A stretch of 64,000 bases of DNA from Halovenus carboxidivorans. GTDB taxonomy: Archaea; Halobacteriota; Halobacteria; Halobacteriales; Haloarculaceae. Both the position numbers and the translations under genes were made by a program. This document shows, piece after piece, positions 25,226-34,261 of the stretch; the stretch's first letter is position 1; the number at the start of each line of letters is the position of its first letter. The stretch covers positions 310,001-374,000 of the forward strand of contig NZ_WUUT01000002.1 in assembly GCF_009831575.1 (NCBI RefSeq), read 5' to 3'. The notes below the pieces were generated by a model, which did no database searches, had not been told where the DNA came from, and worked only from the letters and a program-made list of their open reading frames with translations.

Positions 25226-26596
25226 ATGAATCTGTTCTGGCATCGGCGTGACCTCCGTATTCCGGACAACCGCGGACTGGCACTCGCAGCCAACAACGGG
25301 CCGACGCTGCCGGTCTACGTCGTCGACACGGATATGCTCAAACAGATCGGGAAACGACAGCGGGCGTTTTTCATGGCCGGTGTCCGCGACCTCAAGCGAC
25401 AGTACCGCAAGCGGGGCTCCGACCTCCTCGTCCGTGCGGGCACGCCCGAGGACGTGCTCGGTGATCTCTCCGAGGAGTACGACGCTGACCGCGTGTACTA
25501 CAACCGCCACTACCGGCCTGCTCGACGGAACCGCGAGCGGGCGGTTGCTGACGCGCTCCCGAGCAAGTCCGTCACGGATCTGTTGCTGGTCGATCCCGAC
25601 CGCCTGGAGCGGTCCTATCCCAACCACAGCCAGTTCTACGACGACTGGCAGACGGAACACAAACTGACCCCCTTCGACGCGCCCGGCGAGGACGACCTCG
25701 TATCACTCAGCGACGAAACGGGACCACCGGAGTTGTCCGCTGACATCGACCTGCCGGAAGCGGGGTACGGTGCCGCCCGCGACCGGTACGACCAGTTTCT
25801 CACCGCCGGGATCGAGAGCTACAACGACACCCGAGACGACATGCGGCGGGCCGTCGAACAGCCGGTTGGGGCCGTCTCCCGACTCTCGCCGTACATCGCC
25901 GCCGGGATGCTCGGAATCCGGGAGACCTGGGCCGCCGCGAGCGAACGCTACGACGCCGCGACGGGACGCGCCCGGAAGAACGTCGACAAGTTCCGGTACG
26001 AACTCTCCTGGCGCGAGCAGAACTACCATCTGCTGTACTACAACCCGACGCTTCTGACGGAGAACTACAAGGAGTTTCCAAACGAGATCGAGTGGCGGAC
26101 CGACGACGAGGATCTGACGGCGTGGAAACGCGGCGAGACGGGGTACCCGTTCGTCGACGCCGGAATGCGCCAGCTAAACGAGGAGGGATACATCCACAAC
26201 CGCCCCAGACAGATCGTCGCCTCCTTTCTGACGAAGCACCTGCTCATCGACTGGCGGGTCGGGGCGCGGTACTTCCAGAAGCAGTTGATCGATCACGACG
26301 CCGCGAACAACTACGGGAGTTGGCAGTGGATCGCCTCGACCGGGACCGACAGCGTCGACGTGCGGATCTTCGATCCGGTTTCGCAGGCGAGCAAGTACGA
26401 CGACGGCGCGACCTACATCCGGGAGTACGTTCCGGAACTCGCGGACGTGCCGACCGAAGAGGTAATCGACTGGCCGACGCTGTCCCGCGAGCGCCGCGAG
26501 GAACTCGCACCGGAGTATCACCACCCGATCGTCGACCGGAACGAGGGCTACGAGCGGGCACAGCGGACCTTCGAGCGCGCGCTAGGTAAGCGGTAG
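25226..26596 (+). CDS. phr: Deoxyribodipyrimidine photolyase
   Basis: A 456-residue protein with an N-terminal alpha/beta domain starting NLFWHRRDLRIPDNRGLALA and a C-terminal FAD-binding helical domain (KFRYELSWREQNYHLLYYNP, GMRQLNEEGYIHNRPRQIVA, LIDHDAANNYGSWQWIASTG). The NNYGSWQW region and the Asn of the FAD pocket match class I CPD photolyases. The enzyme repairs UV pyrimidine dimers using blue light, an expected asset in sunlit brines. A TATA-like CATATCG lies about 30 bases before the ATG, consistent with a near-leaderless transcript. Confidence 0.93.
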   Translation: MNLFWHRRDLRIPDNRGLALAANNGPTLPVYVVDTDMLKQIGKRQRAFFMAGVRDLKRQYRKRGSDLLVRAGTPEDVLGDLSEEYDADRVYYNRHYRPARRNRERAVADALPSKSVTDLLLVDPDRLERSYPNHSQFYDDWQTEHKLTPFDAPGEDDLVSLSDETGPPELSADIDLPEAGYGAARDRYDQFLTAGIESYNDTRDDMRRAVEQPVGAVSRLSPYIAAGMLGIRETWAAASERYDAATGRARKNVDKFRYELSWREQNYHLLYYNPTLLTENYKEFPNEIEWRTDDEDLTAWKRGETGYPFVDAGMRQLNEEGYIHNRPRQIVASFLTKHLLIDWRVGARYFQKQLIDHDAANNYGSWQWIASTGTDSVDVRIFDPVSQASKYDDGATYIREYVPELADVPTEEVIDWPTLSRERREELAPEYHHPIVDRNEGYERAQRTFERALGKR

Positions 26597-26638
26597 CGGT
26601 TACATTCTCCCCGCTCAGCGAACATATTCACCATACAT

Positions 26639-26645
26639 CTATAAG
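26639..26645 (+). promoter_or_regulatory. TATA box of moaA
   Basis: CTATAAG is centred 27 bases before the ATG at 26669, the spacing expected when transcription begins at or next to the start codon. It supports a leaderless mRNA and the chosen start. Confidence 0.6.
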
Positions 26646-26668
26646 CCCTCGCCTACAGAAATTATGGT

Positions 26669-27736
26669 ATGCCCCTCGAAGACGAGTTCGGTCGGGAAGT
26701 AACGGGGATTCGTATCTCGCTGACCGACCGCTGTAACTTCGATTGCGTGTACTGTCACAATGAGGGGTTGGGTGACACGCGCGGTCCGATGGATCCACAG
26801 GACGACGAGATGACGGCCGACGAGGTGGTCCGCATTCTCGAAGTCGTCTCGGAATTTGGCATCGATTCGGTCAAGTTCACCGGTGGGGAACCGATGCTTC
26901 GGGACGACCTCGAAGAGATCATCCGTCGCACGCCCGAGGAGATGGAGGTGTCGATGACGACGAACGGAACCTTCCTCCCGGGGCGGGCGACCGACCTCGT
27001 CGACGCCGGCCTGGACCGCGTCAACGTCTCGCAGGACGCACTCGACCCGGACGATTTCGCGGAGTTGACCCAGAGTGGCGCGTACGACCGCGTCATCGAA
27101 GGCGTGGAGGCGGCGCTGGACGCGGGACTCGCGCCGGTGAAACTGAACATGGTCGTCTTCGAGCCGACGGCGGGGTACGTCCCGCAGATGGTCGATCACG
27201 TCGCCAGAAACGACGGGCTCCGTCTGCAGTTGATCGAGTACATGCCCGAGATCTCGGGCCACCCGGAGTGGGCCATCGACATCGACCGCGTCCACGACTG
27301 GCTGGCCGAACAGGCCCACCGCATCGAACGCCGTGAGATGCACGGCCGGGCGCGGTATTTCATCGCCGAGGGCGAGGCGACCGACGAGGAGCCAGTGCGG
27401 ATCGACCTCGACAGCGGCGACACCGATCTGGAGGCGCTCCCCGAGACCGCCGGTGAGGGGATGGTCGAAATCGTCGATCCCGTCGAGAACGCCGAGTTCT
27501 GTGCGAACTGCCACCGGGTTCGGGTCACCCACGACGGTAAGTTCAAGGGCTGTCTGAACCGCCACGACGACCATCGCCCGATGGGAGCGATGTCGAAAGC
27601 GGAGATCCGGGAGAGCTTCCGCGAAACGGTCGCCAACCGGGTCCCCTACTACGGCGAGTACATGGTCCGCGAGGACGGCGAGTGGGTCCCGAACGAGGAG
27701 TATCTCGACGCGGTCGAATCACCGGCCGACGACTGA
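26669..27736 (+). CDS. moaA: GTP 3',8-cyclase
   Basis: A 355-residue radical-SAM enzyme. The N-terminal cluster motif is [12 protein letters not shown] (CxxxCxxC, near residue 24), with [13 protein letters not shown] for SAM binding. The C-terminal cluster is [20 protein letters not shown] (CxxC...C). It converts GTP to 3',8-cyclo-GTP, the first step of molybdopterin synthesis. The usual C-terminal GG pair is not obvious; the tail is acidic (VESPADD). moaB follows after 47 bases. The length is close to that of other archaeal MoaA proteins. Confidence 0.94.
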   Translation: MPLEDEFGREVTGIRISLTDRCNFDCVYCHNEGLGDTRGPMDPQDDEMTADEVVRILEVVSEFGIDSVKFTGGEPMLRDDLEEIIRRTPEEMEVSMTTNGTFLPGRATDLVDAGLDRVNVSQDALDPDDFAELTQSGAYDRVIEGVEAALDAGLAPVKLNMVVFEPTAGYVPQMVDHVARNDGLRLQLIEYMPEISGHPEWAIDIDRVHDWLAEQAHRIERREMHGRARYFIAEGEATDEEPVRIDLDSGDTDLEALPETAGEGMVEIVDPVENAEFCANCHRVRVTHDGKFKGCLNRHDDHRPMGAMSKAEIRESFRETVANRVPYYGEYMVREDGEWVPNEEYLDAVESPADD

Positions 27737-27783
27737 GTGACGCGTACTTTCTTACTGCCGGCGGGCGAATCCCCGACAGAGCA

Positions 27784-28380
27784 ATGAGCGATCACGATCA
27801 CGGTGAGTCCCACGACCACGGTGGATCGGAGGGAGACGGTCACGAGCACTCACACGGACACGATAGCGGAGACGACGAGGGGCACCAGCACAGCCATCTC
27901 GAACTCGATACTGTCTCCTTCGCAGTGGTGACCGTCTCGTCCAGTCGCACCCTGGAGAACGACCCCGGCGGCGACCGACTCGAGGAGTTGATCGAGGCGG
28001 GCGGCCACGAGGTCGCAGTCCGGGAACTGGTCGGAGACGAACGCGAGGCCATCGCGGCGACGGTCGAGGCCCTCGTCGAACGGTCGGACGTCGAAGCGGT
28101 GGTGTTGACCGGGGGTACCGGTCTCTCCCCGGAAGACGTGACCGTCGAGGCGGTCCGGCCGCTGTTCGATCAGGAGATTCCCGGTTTCGGCGAGCTATTC
28201 CGGATGCTCTCCTACGAGGACATCGGGCCGCGCGCCCTGCTCTCGCGGGCCTTCGCGGGGTCGAAAGACGGCGTCGCGGTCTTCTGTCTCCCGGGGAGCG
28301 AGCAGGGTGCGGCCTTCGGGACCGAGGAACTCGTTCTCCCGACGGTCGCACACGTGCTCGGGCACACCCAGGGGGAGTGA
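27784..28380 (+). CDS. moaB: MoaB/Mog-like molybdopterin protein with His-rich N-terminus
   Basis: A 198-residue protein. After ~42 residues the MoaB fold begins: VSFAVVTVSSSRTLENDPGG, VVLTGGTGLSPEDVTVEAVR, FGELFRMLSYEDIGPRALLS and VFCLPGSEQGAAFGTEELVL. MoaB/Mog proteins adenylate molybdopterin before metal insertion. The first ~40 residues are an acidic, His-rich tail (about 11 His in DHDH, SHDH, GHEHSHGH and GHQHSH clusters), which could bind metal ions. Downstream of moaA, probably in one unit. Confidence 0.9.
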   Translation: MSDHDHGESHDHGGSEGDGHEHSHGHDSGDDEGHQHSHLELDTVSFAVVTVSSSRTLENDPGGDRLEELIEAGGHEVAVRELVGDEREAIAATVEALVERSDVEAVVLTGGTGLSPEDVTVEAVRPLFDQEIPGFGELFRMLSYEDIGPRALLSRAFAGSKDGVAVFCLPGSEQGAAFGTEELVLPTVAHVLGHTQGE

Positions 28381-28428
28381 GCCGAGACCAAACACAACGT
28401 ATAGGCGTCCGTGGTCGAACCAACAGGT

Positions 28429-28986
28429 ATGCAACTGCAGGCACGTGAGCACGTCCCGGCGCTGACCGGACTGCTGACGGTCATCTCGCTCGCGCTGGTG
28501 TTCGGTGCGGTCGGCGGGATGGTTCCCGAGGGGGTGCTCCCTCACGTCGGGGGACTCGTCTCGGTGATTCCCCACGTCAACGCCGCCCTGAGCCTCGCCG
28601 CGATCGGAACGATCAGCTACGGGGTGGCCTCGATTCGGCGCAACAACGTCGTCGAGCACCGCCGCGCGATGCTCACGGCCACGGCGTTGTTCGCGCTCTT
28701 TCTGTTGCTCTATCTCTACCGCATCTCACTTGAGGGGACGACGGAGTTCGGCGGTCCCGAGCTGGTCTACCAGTACCTCTACCTCCCGATGCTCGCGGTC
28801 CACATCCTGCTCGCGATGCTCTGTATCCCGTTCGTCTACTACGCGCTGCTGCTGGCCGGCACTCACTCGATCAGCGAGCTTCCGGAGACGAACCACCCGA
28901 AGGCGGGGAAAGTCGCAGCAGTCCTGTGGCTGGTCTCGTTCGCGCTCGGCATCGCTGTGTACCTGCAACTGTACGTCCTGTTCTGA
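28429..28986 (+). CDS. DUF420 family membrane protein
   Basis: A 185-residue protein with about five membrane segments: ALTGLLTVISLALVFGAVGG, HVNAALSLAAIGTISYGVAS, AMLTATALFALFLLLYLYRI, LAVHILLAMLCIPFVYYALL and VAAVLWLVSFALGIAVYLQL. Conserved His residues sit in or near helices (PHVNA, EHRRAM, AVHIL, NHPKAGK), as in DUF420/CtaM-like proteins linked to cytochrome oxidase assembly. That role is inferred from the family. ATG 28429 is preferred to a GTG six codons earlier. Confidence 0.82.
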   Translation: MQLQAREHVPALTGLLTVISLALVFGAVGGMVPEGVLPHVGGLVSVIPHVNAALSLAAIGTISYGVASIRRNNVVEHRRAMLTATALFALFLLLYLYRISLEGTTEFGGPELVYQYLYLPMLAVHILLAMLCIPFVYYALLLAGTHSISELPETNHPKAGKVAAVLWLVSFALGIAVYLQLYVLF

Positions 28987-29047
28987 GGCCGAGGTGTCGT
29001 CTCCGACACCGGTGGCTATTTTGTGGACTCTGCCCGACAGGCCTGGT

Positions 29048-29458
29048 ATGGAGGAAACCGAACTGCTCGCCGCCGCACGGGAGGCCTTCGAGACGGCGTA
29101 CACCCCGTACTCGGAGTATCCGGTCGGCGCGGCGCTGGAAGCCGTCGACGGAACCGTCTACACGGGATGTAACGTCGAAAACGCGAACTACTCGAACAGC
29201 CTCCACGCGGAGGAAGTCGCCGTCGGAGCCGCGATCAGCGACGGCAAAGACGAGTTCGAGCGCCTCGCCGTCGCCTCGGCGGCGGCGGACAACGTGACCC
29301 CGTGTGGGATGTGCCGACAGACGCTCGCGGAGTTCTGCGGGGACGCCTTCGAGATTCTCTGTGGGACGCCCGCGGAGTTCGAGCGCCACACGCTCGGGGA
29401 GCTGCTTCCGGAGACGATTACCAGAGCACACCTCGACACCGCGGAGGGAGAGCGATGA
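29048..29458 (+). CDS. cdd: Cytidine deaminase
   Basis: A 136-residue protein. TPYSEYPVGAALEAVDGTVY, CNVENANYSNSLHAEEVAVG (catalytic HAE) and the zinc-binding PCGMCRQTLAEF are all present. It deaminates cytidine and deoxycytidine to uridine forms in pyrimidine salvage. It overlaps the uridine phosphorylase gene by ATGA, so its product feeds directly into the next enzyme. Confidence 0.94.
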   Translation: MEETELLAAAREAFETAYTPYSEYPVGAALEAVDGTVYTGCNVENANYSNSLHAEEVAVGAAISDGKDEFERLAVASAAADNVTPCGMCRQTLAEFCGDAFEILCGTPAEFERHTLGELLPETITRAHLDTAEGER

Positions 29459-30282
29459 GCGAACACACCGGCGACGAGGATCCCAGGGAGGACGAACAGT
29501 ACCACCTCGAAGTGACCGAGGACGACGTGGCCGACAGTGTGCTGTTACCCGGCGACCCGGGCCGAATCGAGACGATCACCGACTGCTGGGACGAGGCCGA
29601 TGTCGTCGCGGATCACCGCGAGTACAGGACCGCGACCGGGACGACCGACGGCGCGCCCATTTCGGTCACCTCGACCGGAGTCGGGTCGCCGGGTGCCGCG
29701 ATCGCCGTCGAGGAACTGGCGCGGGTCGGCGCGGAGACGCTGATCCGGGTCGGCTCCTGCGGAGCCATCCAGCCCGAAACCGATGTCGGTGATCTGATTA
29801 TCACGAGCGGGGCCGTGCGACAGGAGGGAACCAGCGACGAGTACATCCGCGAGGACTATCCGGCGGTGGCGGACCACGCCGTCGTGGCTGCCCTGGCGGC
29901 CGCCGCCGAGGAGTTGGGCTACGAGTACCACGTCGGTCTGACAGCCAGCACGGACAGTTTCTACGCGGGCCAGAGCAGGGAAGGATTCGGCGGGTTTCGG
30001 AGTCGAGACAGCGAGGCGGATATCGAGGAACTCAAGCGAGCGAACGTGCTCAACTTCGAGATGGAAGCCAGCGCGATCCTGACCCTCGCGAACATCTACG
30101 GGCTTCGGGCCGGGGCCGTCTGCACCGTCTACGCGGACCGGACGACCGGGGAGTTCGAGGTGACGGGCGAGCAACGCGCTGCGAAGACGGCGAGCAAGGC
30201 GGTGAGTCTGCTGGCCGAGATGGACCGGGCGGTAGACGATGCGGACAGTTCAGCGTGGCACGCAAAACTCGGGCTGGAGTAA
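29455..30282 (+). CDS. udp: Uridine phosphorylase family nucleosidase
   Basis: A 275-residue protein of the PNP/UDP phosphorylase family: VLLPGDPGRIETITDCWD, TSTGVGSPGAAIAVEELAR, LIRVGSCGAIQPE and LNFEMEASAILTLANIYGLR (catalytic Glu-Met-Glu nucleoside site). It phosphorolyses uridine to uracil and ribose 1-phosphate; purine activity cannot be excluded from sequence. The start is the ATG overlapping the cdd stop. In archaea this product would feed the pentose bisphosphate route. Confidence 0.9.
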   Translation: MSEHTGDEDPREDEQYHLEVTEDDVADSVLLPGDPGRIETITDCWDEADVVADHREYRTATGTTDGAPISVTSTGVGSPGAAIAVEELARVGAETLIRVGSCGAIQPETDVGDLIITSGAVRQEGTSDEYIREDYPAVADHAVVAALAAAAEELGYEYHVGLTASTDSFYAGQSREGFGGFRSRDSEADIEELKRANVLNFEMEASAILTLANIYGLRAGAVCTVYADRTTGEFEVTGEQRAAKTASKAVSLLAEMDRAVDDADSSAWHAKLGLE

Positions 30283-30290
30283 TCCCCGTC

Positions 30291-30307
30291 GCCTCGACGG
30301 GCGAGGC
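30291..30307. terminator. Hairpin between convergent genes
   Basis: GCCTCG-ACGGG-CGAGGC forms a perfect 6-bp stem in the 28-base gap between the uridine phosphorylase stop and the convergent lipoprotein gene. A bidirectional terminator is plausible, though archaeal termination usually relies on T-runs, which are absent. Confidence 0.4.
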
Positions 30308-30310
30308 GGC

Positions 30311-31174
30311 TCAGAGATTGTAGTTTTCGGTTTCGGCCTTTCCGACCACGTACCGCCCGTCCTGGGAGAGGTCGACGAGCGTCGTGCTGTCGTCCTCTTC
30401 GATCGAACCGATCAGATCGTCTTCGTTCTCGTCGAGAACCGTCTCGGCGTCACTGGCCGACTCGAACAGGATGTGGACCTCCATCAGCGCGTTGCCGCCG
30501 TCCGCCGAACTGATTCCGACTCCGCCTCGCAGCGGTTCCGCCGCCAACTCGGCGCTCGTGACAGCCTCGTCGCCCGAGACAGCACCCGACAGTGTGGCAG
30601 AGGAGACGCGATCGATTGTCGTCTTCAGATCGCCGCTACCGTCGTCGACGGTCGAGACGTTGCCGTTGTCGGCGTCGATGAACGATTTCGGTGACGGCGC
30701 GATGATGAGCGCCGACTCCCCCAGCGCGACGTTCGATCCCCGGCCCTGGGTAGCGACCTGGTATCCGTTGTACTGTTCGGTCTCCTCGGCCGGGACGGAG
30801 AACGTATCGAGTAGTTCCTGTGGGTTCAGCGGCGCGACCATAATCACGACCTGTGCCCCGTTTTCGGCCGTATCGGTCACCGTGATGAAATCTTGGATCT
30901 CCGACGGCTCGACGTTGTACTGCTCGGAGAGGCTGTCGATGCCCAGATTACTCTGTGCCTCGTCGGGAAACTCCGCGACCGCCGACGGCACGTCGAGGTG
31001 GATTATATCGGTCTCTCCGGCGACCGCAGACTGCGGAATCCAGCCGAGCCACTCGGCGCTGCCACTAGAACCGCTGGAAGAGTCATCGTCCGGCCCGCTC
31101 GAACAGCCGGCGAGTGCACTCACGGTGAGGGTCCCGGCTGCCAGCAGCACCTCTCGTCGGTTTCGATCTATCAT
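30311..31174 (-). CDS. Tat-exported lipoprotein, unknown function
   Basis: A 287-residue protein. Residues 1-23 are a signal with RREVLLAAGTLTVSALAGC: twin Arg, hydrophobic core and a lipobox Cys. A Ser/Asp-rich linker typical of exported halophilic lipoproteins follows. The mature part (residues ~40-287) is acidic, mixed alpha/beta and contains two similar-looking halves (VVIMVAPLNPQELLDTFSVP, MEVHILFESASDAETVLDEN). No enzyme motif. Membrane-anchored on the outside. Same-strand ndh is far upstream. Confidence 0.82.
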   Translation of the reverse strand: MIDRNRREVLLAAGTLTVSALAGCSSGPDDDSSSGSSGSAEWLGWIPQSAVAGETDIIHLDVPSAVAEFPDEAQSNLGIDSLSEQYNVEPSEIQDFITVTDTAENGAQVVIMVAPLNPQELLDTFSVPAEETEQYNGYQVATQGRGSNVALGESALIIAPSPKSFIDADNGNVSTVDDGSGDLKTTIDRVSSATLSGAVSGDEAVTSAELAAEPLRGGVGISSADGGNALMEVHILFESASDAETVLDENEDDLIGSIEEDDSTTLVDLSQDGRYVVGKAETENYNL

Positions 31175-31279
31175 ACCGCGTATTGTTTCACGGGGGATAA
31201 AAAATCACGGGGATCCATCGGAGGTCTGCGAGTACGCTGTATCCGTACTGCGAGCGTGTTCGAAAAAGGTGAGGCGAGG

Positions 31280-32446
31280 TTACATGTCGGCCCAGGCGTC
31301 CACCGCGCGCCCGACGCCGGTGATGTCCGAGATCCAGTTCGCCGCGATGGCCTTCTTCAGCGTCCGGGCGGGGAACCCGCCGAAGGTGTCGACGAACGGG
31401 ATGATGTAAACGTCGTGAGCGACCGCATCCTCACCGACGGAGACGACAGTTCCTTTGTCTTTGTACGTCCAGTTTTTCAGCGGCTGACCGCGGATCTCGC
31501 GGGCGATGTTCTCGCCGGCGACTTCGGCGGCCTGCCAGGCGGCCTGTGCCGTCGGGGGGGCGGGGTCGTCGCCTGGCTGGTCGATCAGCGCCGCGTCGCC
31601 GATGGCGAAGACGCGGTCGTCGGAGGTCTGGAAGGTCTGGCCGGCTTCCAGCCGGTAGTTTCGCTCGTCCTTGTCGACGTTGGCATCTCGGACCGCTTCG
31701 CGGCCGGTGATACCGCCGGTCCAGATCAACACGTCGTAATCGAGTTCGGTCTCCTCGCCGATGTAGACAGTGTCGTCGTCGACTTCGCCGATGAACTCGC
31801 CGGTGAGAATGTTCACGTTGCGTTCCTCGAGGAGGTCTCGAAGCGCCGACTGGATGCTGTCGTCGTTCCCGGGGAAGATTTCGTCGAGGCCTTCGACGAG
31901 GTGGATATCAAGCGGTGCGGACCGTTCGTCGCGGAGACGGGCAATCTCTCCCGCGGTCTGGATGCCGGATAGCCCCGCGCCGCCGATGACGATCTGGGCG
32001 GGATCGGTCTGGGTCGCTTCGTCGGCCGCCGCGACGACAGCGTCGTGAATACCGAGCGCGTCGTCGAGACTCTTCAGCGTGTGTGCGTGTTCCTTGAGGC
32101 CATCGATGCCGAAGAAGGCTGTTTGGGTCCCGAGACCGACCAGGAGGTAATCGTACCCGATCGTCTCGCCGTCTTCGAGGTCGACCGTCCGCTCGTCGGT
32201 ATCCACGCCCTCGACTGTCGCCTGGATGAACTCGGTCGAGGAGGATTTGATCTCCTCGATCGGAATCGCGACTTTCTCTTTCACGCTCGGGTCGCTGATA
32301 CAGCGGTGGGTCTCGTGCAGAATGAGATGATAGTCGACGTCCGATACCCACGTGATCTCTGCGTCGCCCGAGAGCGACGATTCGAGGCTCTGAACTGCTC
32401 CGGCACCAGCGTACCCGGAGCCGAGAACGACGACCTGCTCTGTCAT
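31280..32446 (-). CDS. ndh: Type II NADH dehydrogenase (NDH-2 family)
   Basis: A 388-residue protein. FAD-binding start VVVLGSGYAGAGAVQSLE, second dinucleotide fold QIVIGGAGLSGIQTAGEIAR, and the FAD C-terminal motif VFAIGDAALIDQPGDDPAPP. The family oxidises NAD(P)H and reduces quinone without pumping protons, bound to the inner face of the membrane; sulfide-quinone reductases are close relatives but their paired Cys are not seen. LKKAIAANWISDITGVGRAV at the C-terminus is the likely amphipathic membrane anchor. The regulator gene lies 162 bases upstream on the same strand. Confidence 0.88.
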   Translation of the reverse strand: MTEQVVVLGSGYAGAGAVQSLESSLSGDAEITWVSDVDYHLILHETHRCISDPSVKEKVAIPIEEIKSSSTEFIQATVEGVDTDERTVDLEDGETIGYDYLLVGLGTQTAFFGIDGLKEHAHTLKSLDDALGIHDAVVAAADEATQTDPAQIVIGGAGLSGIQTAGEIARLRDERSAPLDIHLVEGLDEIFPGNDDSIQSALRDLLEERNVNILTGEFIGEVDDDTVYIGEETELDYDVLIWTGGITGREAVRDANVDKDERNYRLEAGQTFQTSDDRVFAIGDAALIDQPGDDPAPPTAQAAWQAAEVAGENIAREIRGQPLKNWTYKDKGTVVSVGEDAVAHDVYIIPFVDTFGGFPARTLKKAIAANWISDITGVGRAVDAWADM

Positions 32447-32608
32447 ATCCTCCCGTCAGTAATCCGCCGATACAAAGGTTTGCAATTTACCCTACAATGA
32501 CGTGTGATAACATATGTCACCAAGGTCGTCGGGGGAAGAGACGGCGGCGCGATGGCTGACGAGTGCGACCCGCGCCGACATCACCCGCACGGCAACGGTA
32601 CGACCCGG

Positions 32609-33142
32609 TCAGTGATCCGGTTCTTCGACCGGGGCCTGCATATCGTCGATCGTGAGAATCAGCGCGTTGTCGGTGTCGTCTTTCCCTTCGAGCGTGCCGA
32701 TGATCTGTAGCTTCGACAGCGGCGTCGGGCCGACAGTTACCTTGTCGCCCTCGTCGAACCGCGAGAGGGAACCGCGCATGTTGATCTTCGCGCGACACTC
32801 CTCCGGGTGGTGGACGCTGGTCAGATCGATCTGTTCGACGTTGGCCTCCTCGATCAGTTCGCCGTTGTGATACAGCGGAACGTCGGCGGCCTGGTCCATG
32901 TCCTGAATCTGGAGTGCGTCGTAGGCCGTTCCCGTCGGCTTGTACCCCCCTTTCGGCCCGGGTACCCCCTCGACCAACTGCAGGGCCTTCAGACTCTGCA
33001 TCTGGTTCCGGATCGTCCCGGGATTACGGTTTACCTCCTCGGCAATATCCTCACCCTTGACTGCGCTGTCGGACTCCTTGTGGAGATTTATCAACTCCTG
33101 GAGAATAGTTTTCTGACTCGGTGTCAGTTCGATTGATGACAT
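32609..33142 (-). CDS. HTH transcriptional regulator (Rrf2/TrmB-like)
   Basis: A 177-residue protein. The N-terminal winged helix is LTPSQKTILQELINLHKESD, then EDIAEEVNRNPGTIRNQMQS and LVEGVPGPKGGYKPT, an Rrf2-like layout. The second domain (LTSVHHPEECRAKINMRGSL, VTVGPTPLSKLQIIGTLEGK) is a small beta-barrel conserved in haloarchaea that contains a His-His-Pro-Glu-Glu-Cys cluster, perhaps a metal or redox sensor; only one Cys, so no Fe-S cluster is predicted within one chain. It may control the adjacent ndh, but no site is shown. ATG 33142. Confidence 0.82.
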   Translation of the reverse strand: MSSIELTPSQKTILQELINLHKESDSAVKGEDIAEEVNRNPGTIRNQMQSLKALQLVEGVPGPKGGYKPTGTAYDALQIQDMDQAADVPLYHNGELIEEANVEQIDLTSVHHPEECRAKINMRGSLSRFDEGDKVTVGPTPLSKLQIIGTLEGKDDTDNALILTIDDMQAPVEEPDH

Positions 33143-33347
33143 AATCAGATTTTCGGCGCTTGCGTTCTTAAAGCCGACGGTAACAATCATGATATTTTGA
33201 TGTTTTGTTAGAGAGGAACCACCGAGTGAGCTATCCCGGCGGCTTTGCTGGTATTCCGACGGCAGACGGCCGGCAATGGTCGTTCTGATGGGTCATCCGT
33301 TTCGAGCGCCGGATGGGTTTTTGTGAGTCGCTCTGTTCTGTCGAGAT

Positions 33348-34250
33348 ATGGACCAGCCAGTGGACCTGATCGGCGTCCCGATGGATCTCGGTGCCGACCG
33401 GCGGGGCGTCGACATGGGGCCGTCGGCGATTCGGTACGGAGGGCTGCGCGATCAGTTGGAATCGCTCGGTATCGACTGCACCGACAGCGGTGATATCGGC
33501 GTTCCACAGCCGGAGCACTGCCGATCTGAGTCCGACATCGAGGGCGAGGCGAAGTACCTCGACGCGACGCAGACGGTGTGTGAACAGGTGAGCGAGCGGG
33601 TGCGCGAGATCCGAGCGACGGAGACGGTACCGCTCGTCCTGGGGGGCGATCACTCGATTGCAATCGGGACGGCACACGGCGTCACCGACAGGCCGACCGG
33701 ACTGCTCTGGTTGGACGCCCACGCCGATCTGAACACGCCGACGACCACGCCGAGCGGAAACGTCCACGGGATGGCGCTGGCGGCGATTCTGGGGGAAGGG
33801 CCGTTCAGCGAGATGGACTGGGCACATGCGCCGAATATTCGACCGGAGAACGTGGCCGTCGTCGGTCTCCGGAGCGTCGATCCGGGCGAGCGATCTCTGC
33901 TCGAATCCAGTCCGATTCACGCGTACACGATGACCGACATCGACCAGCGCGGCATCTCGACGGTCGTTCGAGAGGCGCTAGAGGCAGTGACCACGACGAC
34001 CGATCAACTCGCGGTCAGCCTGGATCTCGACCTGCTGGATCCGAGCGAAGCCCCGGGCGTCGGAACCCCCGTCAAGGGCGGGGCGTCGTACCGCGAGGCG
34101 CACGCCGCGATGGAAATCGTCGCGGAGACATCGACGGACCTCTGTTCGCTCGAACTCGTCGAGGTGAACCCGATTCTCGACGAGTCGAACCGGACCGCCG
34201 AGTTGGCCTGCGAACTCGCCGCCAGCGCCCTCGGCAAGCGGGTGCTGTGA
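33348..34250 (+). CDS. rocF: Arginase/agmatinase family ureohydrolase
   Basis: A 300-residue protein. Metal-binding motifs of ureohydrolases are visible: GGDHSIAIG (near residue 98), WLDAHADLN (near residue 122) and [15 protein letters not shown] (near residue 222). [14 protein letters not shown] is arginase-like (the SGN loop). These enzymes use two Mn ions to hydrolyse arginine, or agmatine, to urea. The [10 protein letters not shown] loop favours arginase, hence the symbol, but agmatinase or formiminoglutamase is not excluded. Confidence 0.86.
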   Translation: MDQPVDLIGVPMDLGADRRGVDMGPSAIRYGGLRDQLESLGIDCTDSGDIGVPQPEHCRSESDIEGEAKYLDATQTVCEQVSERVREIRATETVPLVLGGDHSIAIGTAHGVTDRPTGLLWLDAHADLNTPTTTPSGNVHGMALAAILGEGPFSEMDWAHAPNIRPENVAVVGLRSVDPGERSLLESSPIHAYTMTDIDQRGISTVVREALEAVTTTTDQLAVSLDLDLLDPSEAPGVGTPVKGGASYREAHAAMEIVAETSTDLCSLELVEVNPILDESNRTAELACELAASALGKRVL

Positions 34251-34261
34251 CCCCCGGGCGG

